Source: Hoeflea marina (GTDB taxonomy: Bacteria > Pseudomonadota > Alphaproteobacteria > Rhizobiales > Rhizobiaceae). From it: a stretch of DNA of 64,000 nucleotides. The translations under genes and the position numbers were made by a program. The stretch covers positions 660,139 to 724,138 of the forward strand of contig NZ_QGTR01000002.1 of assembly GCF_003182275.1 (NCBI RefSeq). The letters are read 5' to 3'. Shown piece by piece: positions 26,947-34,701 of the stretch. Each line of letters starts with the position of its first letter. Positions within the stretch are counted from its first letter, which is position 1. Under the pieces are notes generated by a model that did no database searches, had not been told where the DNA came from, and saw only the letters and a program-made list of their open reading frames with translations.

Positions 26947-29232
26947 ATGGGTGATTTTGCGCAGACACTTGGTTTCTTAGGCCTCTCAAGTCCTATTGAA
27001 AACCAATTAGATACTTGCAGCTTTTGGCAGGGCCGGGAAGATACGGCATTTGATGACCGCGTAGTGAATATTCTACAGGTAAGATCTTTCTCATCGAAGG
27101 CACAGCTTGAGAGGGAGCTCGATACGGTAAAGATAATGCCATCCGCTGCTATACTTACTACAATTCAGGAGCGCGATAGAATAAAAGAAATACTTTTAGA
27201 GCGTAACATAAAGCGCGTTGATACTGAGGATGAAATCCTCTTTAGGAATGCTGAACGAAAATTTGGTAGCCGAAGTGCCTGGCCAACTGAGGAGATATAT
27301 ATTCAGCCAACAATCAAGGATATGAAAACGCGTGAGAATCATGATGCGACAAATGCAGTAGTTGGATGGATAAGAGCGGAAACGTCTTCGGATCGCGTCG
27401 CTATCATCACGGGGAGTGCTGGATTCGGGAAAACAACGTTTTGCAAGGAAATTGTAAATACGGTTCAATCACGAAAAAATATTACTCGTCTACCGATATA
27501 TATTGACTCTAGTCATTGGCGTAAACTGGTAAATGAAAGGCGTTTTTCTGTTCGAAGCGCTTGCTCAGAGGCGGTTGCCAACGCTTATCCGAACTCCGCG
27601 ATTGGTGATGATGCGATTGAGCATTTGATTTCTCGAGGCGCAATTCTACCCATCTTTGATGGCTTGGACGAGCTTTGTACGGATGCTTATACCGAGGCGT
27701 CGGTCGCTGATATTATTGATCAAATAGAGAGTCTGTTCGAGGAAGATAGTGCCGGAAAGGCTATTTTTACAAGTCGGTCAACGTTCTGGGCGGACGTACG
27801 AATGTCTGAACGAATGAAGCTTCATGAGTTTGAGGTACTTCCTTTTGATGCCGGCCAGAGAGAGGCGTTCTTGGAGCGCTGGTTCAAATTGCATTCGGGT
27901 GACCGGAAGTTCGTGGACCAAACACTTTCTATAGTTGATAGTAGCAAGGCGACTTCATCTAGTAAAAATTACGTTTCCGCCGTCCGGTTCTCACAGTCGC
28001 CATATATTCTTCGTCTCGTGTGCCTTAGTGCAACCCATCGTAAAGGGGGAGACTACGATAAAGAAGAATTCTTGAACCGGTTAGACCCACTCGACGGTAT
28101 TATTATTGCGGCTGGTAACCGAGAAGTTCGAAAGAGCGGAATATCATTTCCGACCCAGTGCGGAGTTTTGTTTTCGTTGAGCCTTCTTCACGGAGATGTA
28201 TTTTCGGTCGAAGAATTTACTTCTATAATGCAGCTATATGATCTTGATGAGGACGCTCTTGAGGGGATGCTTTCTCATCATTTTATCAGCAATTATGGAA
28301 ATCGTAAGTCATTTCTGTTCCACGGAATGAGCGACTATCTCAGAGCGAAGGCGCTCGCTGAGTATATATTTAAGGACAATGATAATTTTATTGGAATTGA
28401 CGAATATTTTTCGCAAATTAACAATCTTAAGGACACTTCGGCAGAATTGTTTTCTGATATTGCATCTTTCTATGCGACGATTTCAACATTTAAAGAGTAT
28501 TTTCTGGCTGTGAGGGTCCAGCAGCATTATCGAGGGCGTTCGGCGCAGGGTCTTCTTCTTTTATTAGCCTGTTGTGGTAAGAAAACGTTCCACCTAAATC
28601 GATCGGAAGTGGGAACGCTAATTTCTGAAATATTCATGTCAGGTAAGAAACGATTTCAGAACTTGGAATTTGCATGCCATTTTGAGGGGTTTGAGTTTTC
28701 GGGATTTGAATTTTCCCATTGCATTTTTGAGAATGTTGTTTTCCGTGACTGCAATTTTGATACGGACACGAAGTTCGTAGGTTGTTCTTTTGGTGGTGAC
28801 TTCGAAGTGTTGAACTGTGAGAACTTCGATGAAGTACGGGATGAAGGCTGCATCTTTAAGACGATGCAAGCACGTTCAACATTTGATAATCGGAGCTCGC
28901 GCGCATCAACCAGAAAAGTTACCATCAACGACATCAAGGTCCTTGTGCGCGAGGCGCTCCGACTTCTGAATTCGCGAGACAACACCTTCTTAGATGTCCG
29001 ACGTGAAGGGGTGCTTTCTCGACTCCAGAAAAAGAACTCCTATCTGGCAGCGGAATTGTTGGAGACGATGGAGAAGTGTGGTGTTCTCAGGGTCAGGAAT
29101 GGTATGAAAGGCCACCGGGCAAGGGTCGAGGTTTGCAGTATCAGCGATGTTCTCGCATTTTGGGATGACGGCGCCGAGATTGGGTCCGTTCGTGCCGCGA
29201 TCTCACTCATGGCGAAGAAACACTGCCAGTAG
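26947..29232 (+). CDS. NACHT-domain STAND NTPase with pentapeptide-type repeats
   Basis: A 761-residue NLR-like NTPase. An N-terminal domain of about 130 residues has no recognised family. The NACHT core has Walker A GSAGFGKTT (156-164) and the Walker B FDGLDEL (237-243) characteristic of NACHT, then sensor-like FTSRSTFW (about 275). A helical region follows, with a short run of pentapeptide-like repeats (FEGFEFSGFEFSHCIFENV, about 570-625) and a C-terminal domain with a winged-helix-like look. Bacterial NACHT proteins detect phage and trigger abortive responses. The partner HEPN-like gene would be the killer RNase. AAAGG precedes the ATG. The gene is complete. Confidence 0.85.
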   Translation: MGDFAQTLGFLGLSSPIENQLDTCSFWQGREDTAFDDRVVNILQVRSFSSKAQLERELDTVKIMPSAAILTTIQERDRIKEILLERNIKRVDTEDEILFRNAERKFGSRSAWPTEEIYIQPTIKDMKTRENHDATNAVVGWIRAETSSDRVAIITGSAGFGKTTFCKEIVNTVQSRKNITRLPIYIDSSHWRKLVNERRFSVRSACSEAVANAYPNSAIGDDAIEHLISRGAILPIFDGLDELCTDAYTEASVADIIDQIESLFEEDSAGKAIFTSRSTFWADVRMSERMKLHEFEVLPFDAGQREAFLERWFKLHSGDRKFVDQTLSIVDSSKATSSSKNYVSAVRFSQSPYILRLVCLSATHRKGGDYDKEEFLNRLDPLDGIIIAAGNREVRKSGISFPTQCGVLFSLSLLHGDVFSVEEFTSIMQLYDLDEDALEGMLSHHFISNYGNRKSFLFHGMSDYLRAKALAEYIFKDNDNFIGIDEYFSQINNLKDTSAELFSDIASFYATISTFKEYFLAVRVQQHYRGRSAQGLLLLLACCGKKTFHLNRSEVGTLISEIFMSGKKRFQNLEFACHFEGFEFSGFEFSHCIFENVVFRDCNFDTDTKFVGCSFGGDFEVLNCENFDEVRDEGCIFKTMQARSTFDNRSSRASTRKVTINDIKVLVREALRLLNSRDNTFLDVRREGVLSRLQKKNSYLAAELLETMEKCGVLRVRNGMKGHRARVEVCSISDVLAFWDDGAEIGSVRAAISLMAKKHCQ

Positions 29233-29252
29233 GTCGGTCGCCCAATTTCTAA

Positions 29253-30184
29253 GAAGCTGCCTCAAAAAGAGGTGGGTGATTTCAACAGGTTATGATTCCT
29301 TCGGATTTGCAAAGATTCGATGGAGTTCACGATGGCCTGGACTGAAACCACCCGACGGCAATATGCCCGGCGAACGGCCCGCTACGCAACCGATATGACG
29401 GATCGGGAATGGGGGCTCGTTCAGCCCCTTTTGCCCATGCCCCGCCGCTTGGAACGCCCCCGGACCACGAATTTGCGCGAGATCATGAACGCTCTGCTTT
29501 ACATCGCCACGACCGGTTGCCAGTGGCGGATGTTGCCTAAGGATTTCCCGCCCTGTTCAACCGTTCAGCGCTATTTCTACGAATGGCGGGCCCTCGGACT
29601 TTGGACACGCATCAACCATCATCTCGTGATGGAAGCACGCGAGTTGGAGGGCAAAGAGGCAAGCCCGACGGCAGGTGTCATCGATAGTCAGAGCGTCAAA
29701 ACCACGGAAAGCGGCGGTATCCGGGGCTATGACACGGGCTAGAAGATCAAGGACCGCAAGCGCCATATCATCGCCGATACACTCGGCCTGATGGTCGGCC
29801 TCATGGTGCATGGTGCCGATGTCCAGGATCGCGATGGTGCTCCCGATCTTCTGAAATCCATCCGCCACAGGTGGCCATGGTTGTTGCATGTCTCTGCCGA
29901 TGGTGGCTATGCGGGCGATAAGTTGAAGCGGCGGCTGAAGAAGATCGGGCGCTGGACGGTCGAAATCATCAAACGCAGCGATAAGGCGAAAGGCTTCGAG
30001 CTCCTGCCACGCCGATGGGTCGTCGAGCGGACCTTCGCCTGGCTCGGCAGATGCCGGAGACTGACCAAGGACGTCGAAAAGTCCATGCCTCAGCCGAGGC
30101 GTGGATCATGATCACCCACATCCGTCTGCTGACTAGGCGTCTCGCAAGGCATTGCTATTCCTAAATTCTTTTCGAGTCAGACTC
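29253..30184. mobile_element. IS5-family insertion sequence, defective
   Basis: An element of about 930 bp bounded by imperfect inverted repeats: GAAGCTGCCTCAAAAAGAG at the left and, read from the right end inward, GAGTCTGACTCGAAAAGAA. It holds one transposase gene with a nonsense codon and a frameshift, so it cannot move itself. Flanks do not show a convincing target duplication (CTAA left, TGAG right). It separates the HEPN-NACHT pair from the kinase module. Confidence 0.75.
29332..30164 (+). pseudogene. IS5-family DDE transposase, broken by amber codon and frameshift
   Basis: The N-terminal part (DREWGLVQPLLPMP; GCQWRMLPKDFPPCSTVQRYF; GVIDSQSVKTTESGG with the first DDE Asp) runs to a TAG at 29740-29742, where intact relatives have Lys (GYD-G-K-KIK). 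The same frame resumes at once ([10 protein letters not shown], then [11 protein letters not shown] with the second Asp and VVERTFAWL with the Glu). Near 30090 one base appears to be missing (reading SPMPQP, where SIASAEAW is expected), and the true C-terminus ITHIRLLTRRLARHCYS continues in the next frame to 30164. Two independent lesions imply an old insertion. Confidence 0.85.
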
Positions 30185-30440
30185 TGAGGGGGGCGGTTTG
30201 ATTTGCCGTGAGCCATAGAGCTCTCCGTAGACGCGCGCATCGAATTTTCTCTAACCACGCAAGCGAATATCGAATTTTTGTTTTGAGGCGCGTCGCTGAT
30301 CAGAAAAATCATAGGAATTAATCGAGAAGTTTGGACATTCCGAAAAATCTATTAAGTTTATGTTGTCTGCCAATTTGCTTTAATGTAATTTCTTAAATCG
30401 TTGCTTGCCAGTCAGTGTGACGAACTTTGGAGGTAGCTTA

Positions 30441-32054
30441 ATGAATTATGACAATTTGATTCGCTTGAATAAATTTGTTTACGAGAACACTGATATAAAT
30501 CAGGCAGCATTTTTGATTTGTAATTATGTGGTGAAGGAATTCCCTGTTCGCGGTTGCGCAATGTACCTATACAATAGGTTGAAAGACAATTTCGAAGTCA
30601 TCAGCCTTGCTGGACATGCCAATTTTCCCAGTGAGGGCGACTGTAATGATCCTGAATATAGGAATTTCATTTGCTATAGAAATTCAACAAAATGTGGATT
30701 CTTAGCGCTTGATTGTGATGTTGATGTGTCCAGTGAAATAGATTATGTTTCAAGTTTGATAGTATTGATATTTAATAGGAAATTCGTTTCGGATCTACTT
30801 GAGAAGTCAAGTGCTCCAGTCGATTATCTGCAAGATGAGTTTGACTTTTATAGTGACTTGAGAAATTTAGCGAAAGAGAGTTCTGGTATGCCTGCTGGGG
30901 CATTTCGTGCACGTCACGGTGTGGGCCTGAAAACAGTTTTTCATTGGAACGATTGGTCCGGCGAGGTTTATCAGAACTCGGACTGGGACATTGAAGATAT
31001 TCGAGATACATCCGTCTGCCCGTTTTTTAAAGAGTGCTTGGATAAAAATGAAGTTGTAACAGCATCTGCCGATGACGTAAGTCATCTATTTTTCCACAGG
31101 CGGATGCAAAAAGGCGTCAAATCTGCGGTTTTTTCGCCGGTGAATGTGGGGTCTGAAACTATTGGCGTGCTATCTTTTGCTATACCTCGTGATTATGTCT
31201 TCTCCTCGCTTGAAAAATTGGGCTTTCTGAGTCTCGCAAATTCAATAGGAGTTTCATTGACGAATTTCTCCCGTTCGGCGACGGCCGCATTGGATTTGCA
31301 AGATGACGTGAGGATATCGCAAATCCTCACGGCAGTCGAGATTGCCCAAGCGGCGAGACACTCGGCGCGTGCAGACTTAGATACATTAAAGACCTATATA
31401 TTAACTGCAGGCCGAATTTTGAAAGGCGATCTTGACAATAAAACCCGAATGAAAGTAAGCGGCATCCTTTCGGAGTGTGACGCATCAATTGGTTCCTGCT
31501 TCAAATCGCTAGATGATATCAAATCAGCAATCAGGCCACCTGCCCGAAAGCTAAAACGGGTGAATGTGAGTTCGCTATTTGAGAGCGCGAAGATGCAGGT
31601 CCGAGGGCGGATTGTTAAAAATAACGTAGACGTGAGGTGGATAGATAGAGATGCAGAGATAGAGTGTTACCCTGATCATCTCAAGCAGGTATTCCTTAAT
31701 CTCTTGCTCAACTCTGTAGACGCTTTCGCTGGGTCTCGGAGACAAGGAAATCGAAATATTAGAGCTAGGTTGCACAACTATCAAGAAAATGCTCTTAGTG
31801 TAGCGGTTAGGTTTGAAGATGACGCTGGTGGAATTGACGTTGCAGGCCTTCGCACCAGTGCAAATGACCACGTCTCGCCTGTTGAGGACTTAGTATTTGC
31901 GAAAGATATCACTACAAAAGGAGTTGAGGGTAGTGGCTGGGGTCTGTATGTTTCGCGCAAAATTGTCGCCGACCATGGTGGCCATATGAGCTTGATCGAA
32001 TATAGAGGAAAAACTGTATTCGACATTTTACTGAAGAAGGTCATTTCTATATGA
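30441..32054 (+). CDS. GAF-domain histidine kinase of a four-gene accessory module
   Basis: A 537-residue cytoplasmic kinase without membrane segments or signal peptide. Residues about 1-130 and 145-290 look like two GAF-type sensor domains. A DHp-like helix carries His307 in ARHSARADLDTLKTY, a degenerate H-box. The ATPase domain is complete: N-box HLKQVFLNLLLNSVDAF, G1 EDDAGGID and G2 GSGWGLYVSRKIVADHGG. GGAGG eight bases upstream supports the ATG at 30441. It overlaps the next gene by ATGA. AT-rich codon use marks it as acquired. It probably senses an intracellular signal and phosphorylates the partner regulator. Confidence 0.8.
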   Translation: MNYDNLIRLNKFVYENTDINQAAFLICNYVVKEFPVRGCAMYLYNRLKDNFEVISLAGHANFPSEGDCNDPEYRNFICYRNSTKCGFLALDCDVDVSSEIDYVSSLIVLIFNRKFVSDLLEKSSAPVDYLQDEFDFYSDLRNLAKESSGMPAGAFRARHGVGLKTVFHWNDWSGEVYQNSDWDIEDIRDTSVCPFFKECLDKNEVVTASADDVSHLFFHRRMQKGVKSAVFSPVNVGSETIGVLSFAIPRDYVFSSLEKLGFLSLANSIGVSLTNFSRSATAALDLQDDVRISQILTAVEIAQAARHSARADLDTLKTYILTAGRILKGDLDNKTRMKVSGILSECDASIGSCFKSLDDIKSAIRPPARKLKRVNVSSLFESAKMQVRGRIVKNNVDVRWIDRDAEIECYPDHLKQVFLNLLLNSVDAFAGSRRQGNRNIRARLHNYQENALSVAVRFEDDAGGIDVAGLRTSANDHVSPVEDLVFAKDITTKGVEGSGWGLYVSRKIVADHGGHMSLIEYRGKTVFDILLKKVISI

Positions 32055-32869
32055 GTGTATCCGTATTGCTTATTGAGGATAATGAGAAAAACTTGGCGGC
32101 TAAAAAAGGCTATCTGGAGACGTTCGGGTGTGGGCCGATACTGGGTGTACGAGATCCAGATGCTGCGATTCATGCCGCAAGATCTCTTCCGCACTTCGAT
32201 TTAGTTATTGCGGATATCGATTTAAGCGAATCAAGTAAACGACGCGAAGAGCATAATAAAGGTGGAGTTGCTGTTGCTCGTTGGTTAAGAGAAACCAATT
32301 ATCCGGCTTTTGTTGCTGGCTACTCAAGTTTCTTCGAGGGGGATGAAATATCAGAATCCGAACGATCAACGTTTGATGATATGGTTGATAGATCGGTTGG
32401 AAGAGAAGAACAAGAAGCAAAATTTGAGGATTGGATAGAGAGGGCGAAGCGGTCAGACCGCACATCTACTCTTCGGGCTTTGCTGTTCGAAGCCTACGAG
32501 GGCGCATCGCGAGAGAAGAAAGATTACCATGTCCCTGTGGTGTCCCTAGATACTTTGGTTGACTATGATGCGGAGCAGTTGGCGGAGTTTAGAGATTCCG
32601 GGTTCAAGCTCTCACTAATGCTGCCAACGGTAGACGACGAGATCCGAAAAGCGATACCGGTTTGGATTAAGCGAGCGAAAAATTCCTGCTACATTGAAGT
32701 CGTTGGCCAGCCCTATTTGTTTGCGGATGGAACGGATGAGCTTCAAGCAAGAGAGGCATTGAAATCTTTGATAGCGGGTTATTATGACGATCTAAGAGGT
32801 CGTGATCCGGAAAAAGAAATGGGGTCATATGTGAAATTTTTATTTAGGTTTCTGGATTCATTGTACTGA
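32051..32869 (+). CDS. Response regulator with novel C-terminal domain
   Basis: A 272-residue protein. The N-terminal receiver domain has the acidic pair in LLIEDNEKN (Glu9-Asp10) and the phosphoacceptor Asp55 in LVIADIDL. The Thr/Ser position lies in VAGYSS, and the usual conserved Lys is not obvious (DMVDRSVGR), so phosphorylation chemistry may be altered. Residues about 130-272 form a domain I do not recognise, with no helix-turn-helix, so it is unlikely to be a transcription factor. It overlaps the kinase gene by four bases and the next gene by one (TGATG): output is more probably through protein contact with the two small partners. Confidence 0.75.
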   Translation: MSVSVLLIEDNEKNLAAKKGYLETFGCGPILGVRDPDAAIHAARSLPHFDLVIADIDLSESSKRREEHNKGGVAVARWLRETNYPAFVAGYSSFFEGDEISESERSTFDDMVDRSVGREEQEAKFEDWIERAKRSDRTSTLRALLFEAYEGASREKKDYHVPVVSLDTLVDYDAEQLAEFRDSGFKLSLMLPTVDDEIRKAIPVWIKRAKNSCYIEVVGQPYLFADGTDELQAREALKSLIAGYYDDLRGRDPEKEMGSYVKFLFRFLDSLY

Positions 32870-33150
32870 TGATCAGCGAATTGAAAACAAAAGATTTGGA
32901 GAAAATATTTAGGAAATTGGAGATTTCCAGGAAATCCTGCTCACATCATGTAAGAGGATTTTTGGAAGTGAATGGTAAAGCAGTTCTTCCTGTGCACTAT
33001 TCGAACGGAAACAAGGGGCTTCACGGACCAAATCTTCATAAGTTTCGAAAATCACTTCACATAGACACCCAGCAGTTTCATGATTTGGTTGGCTGCACTT
33101 TTTCACGAGAGGATTTGGTAGATGTTCTCCTGGAGAAGGGTTTGCTGTAG
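32869..33150 (+). CDS. 93-residue HicA-like small protein of the module
   Basis: A 93-residue basic protein. The segment RKSCSHHVRGFLEVNGKAVLP, followed by Lys-rich HKFRKSLHID, resembles the HicA fold, in which a GSHH histidine is catalytic for mRNA cleavage, but the match is by eye only. It has an extra C-terminal helix (TFSREDLVDVLLEKG). The start shares one base with the preceding stop and its stop abuts the next ATG (TAGATG). There is no HicB-like partner. It could be a nuclease or RNA-binding component controlled by the response regulator. Confidence 0.5.
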   Translation: MISELKTKDLEKIFRKLEISRKSCSHHVRGFLEVNGKAVLPVHYSNGNKGLHGPNLHKFRKSLHIDTQQFHDLVGCTFSREDLVDVLLEKGLL

Positions 33151-33594
33151 ATGGGATTGTGGCTCGCCGTCATCGCGCTGTTGGTTTCTGGCTGTGCTCT
33201 GATTCTGAGCTTCCGCCGCATCAGACCTGAAGCTCAAGAAAATTCCGCGGGAGTGCCGGATCATGTTTGGGAGGAATTGAAGGATGCAATACCGGACGCG
33301 GACTACAATTATATTAGGACAACTAGTGCTTATATGGCGTCGTCTCCAAGTGACATGATCGCGAGACTGAACTATGTTGGCGCTGTTCACGACCCAAAGG
33401 ACCCAAAACAAGTTAGGTTGACTATCCTTGAACTGAGGCTTTCGGAGCAAGACAAGAAATTAGAAACGGTGAGTTCCAGAATACCCAGCGATTTGCATAT
33501 TATTTGGATGTCATTATCGTCCGTAGCCACGATTTCTTCTTTGGTGGCTCTAATATTTTATCTTCTACAAAATGGCTATTTACCTAGTAAATGA
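33151..33594 (+). CDS. Two-TM membrane protein, candidate effector of the module
   Basis: A 147-residue protein with a transmembrane helix at residues 2-22 and another at about 120-142, separated by a soluble stretch of about 95 residues with a probable helix (LTILELRLSEQDKKLETV). It has no recognised family. Its start directly follows the stop of the HicA-like gene, so the four genes are one translational unit. Small two-TM proteins at the end of defence operons are often membrane-disrupting effectors; that role is inferred from position only. Confidence 0.65.
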   Translation: MGLWLAVIALLVSGCALILSFRRIRPEAQENSAGVPDHVWEELKDAIPDADYNYIRTTSAYMASSPSDMIARLNYVGAVHDPKDPKQVRLTILELRLSEQDKKLETVSSRIPSDLHIIWMSLSSVATISSLVALIFYLLQNGYLPSK

Positions 33595-33788
33595 CGATAG
33601 TTCGCGGTACGGGATGGCGAAGAGTATGTGTAATTCAATTGCGAGGGAGTATTAGCTTCCATGTGGGCTGCGTGTCCGATTTCGCAAGGGTCGTTTGCAA
33701 GATCTTGGTTTATTATTCGGCTGCCCAGGCCTTTGTTGGTGAAGATCTACCGCCTACGTACTCCACCACTCAATGTCAACAGCCCCCT

Positions 33789-33868
33789 TCACCGCTCCGC
33801 CCGGTGCTCCCGCACGATGATGAACACGCCGCTGGCGATGATGATCGCCGCGCCCGCGAAGATCAGCA
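33789..33868 (-). pseudogene. 3' end of an EamA/DMT transporter gene (left part of relic)
   Basis: The last 26 codons of an EamA-family gene, ending VFIIVREHRAER and a TGA stop at 33789-33791. The DNA closely matches the 3' end of the intact transporter gene at 44403. It is cut at 33868 by the IS66 element, and the rest of the relic resumes at 37232. It lies immediately beyond AT-rich island A, just as the intact copy lies immediately beyond island B. Confidence 0.85.
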
Positions 33869-33946
33869 GTAAGCCCCCGGTGAGGGCCGTCTTGCGGGGT
33901 TGATGCGAACATCGGAAGTCCTAGTGCAAACACTAGGAGTAGTCCT

Positions 33947-34357
33947 ATGACCAAGCATCCAATTGAAGTCATCACATCTGTCGAGCGCCGTCGGCGCTGG
34001 TCTCGCGAGGATAAGGAGCGGCTCGTTGCAGCCTGCCTTGAGCCAGGGGCGGTTCTCTCCGAGATTGCCCGTGCGGCCGGTATCCACGTCAGCCAGCTCT
34101 TTCGGTGGCGCAAGGAGCTTTGCCAAATCGAGGAACCGAAGACCGAGACGGCGAACACCTTGGTGCCCGTGATCGTGTCGGAGGCCGCGCCGGCAGCCCA
34201 GCCCGCCGCCTTAGAAGCGCCAGCCCGATCGCAGTCCCGCCGGAAGCGTAGCGATGTGACGATTGAGCTGGGCCGCGATCGCCGTGTTCGCGTGGACAGC
34301 GACATAGACCCGGAGGCGCTTGGCCGCATTCTCGATTGTGTGCTGGGGCGACGATGA
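33947..34357 (+). CDS. tnpA: IS66 accessory protein TnpA (helix-turn-helix)
   Basis: A 136-residue TnpA/OrfA of IS66 with an N-terminal helix-turn-helix (RRRWSREDKERLVAACLEPG, then SEIARAAGIHVSQLFRWRKEL) and a basic C-terminal part. It binds DNA and helps the TnpC transposase. It overlaps tnpB by ATGA (34354-34357). No lesion seen. Confidence 0.92.
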   Translation: MTKHPIEVITSVERRRRWSREDKERLVAACLEPGAVLSEIARAAGIHVSQLFRWRKELCQIEEPKTETANTLVPVIVSEAAPAAQPAALEAPARSQSRRKRSDVTIELGRDRRVRVDSDIDPEALGRILDCVLGRR

Positions 34358-34701
34358 TCCCTGTTCCTGCTGGTGTGAAGGTCTGGTTGGCAACCGGCCA
34401 TACGGACATGCGCAAAGGCTTTCCCGGTCTGTCGCTGATGGTGCAAGAGACGCTGAAGCGTGATCCGATGTGCGGGCATCTGTTCGTCTTCCGCGGTCGT
34501 GGCGGTGGCCTGATCAAGGTCATCTGGCATGATGGCCAGGGAGCATGCCTGTTCACGAAGAAGCTGGAACGGGGACGCTTCATATGGCCGTTGGCGGCCG
34601 ATGGGACGGTCGTGATTACCCCTGGGCAGCTTGGTTATTTGCTGGAAGGTATCGACTGGCGGATGCCACAAAAAACTTGGAGACCGACCTCAGCCGGATG
34701 A
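34354..34701 (+). CDS. tnpB: IS66 accessory protein TnpB
   Basis: A 115-residue IS66 OrfB (PF05717-type): GVKVWLATGHTDMRKGFPGL and the C-terminal GLIKVIWHDGQGACLFTKKL are family hallmarks. Unrelated to the TnpB of IS605. The start is fixed by the ATGA overlap with tnpA; it overlaps tnpC by four bases. Intact. Confidence 0.92.
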   Translation: MIPVPAGVKVWLATGHTDMRKGFPGLSLMVQETLKRDPMCGHLFVFRGRGGGLIKVIWHDGQGACLFTKKLERGRFIWPLAADGTVVITPGQLGYLLEGIDWRMPQKTWRPTSAG

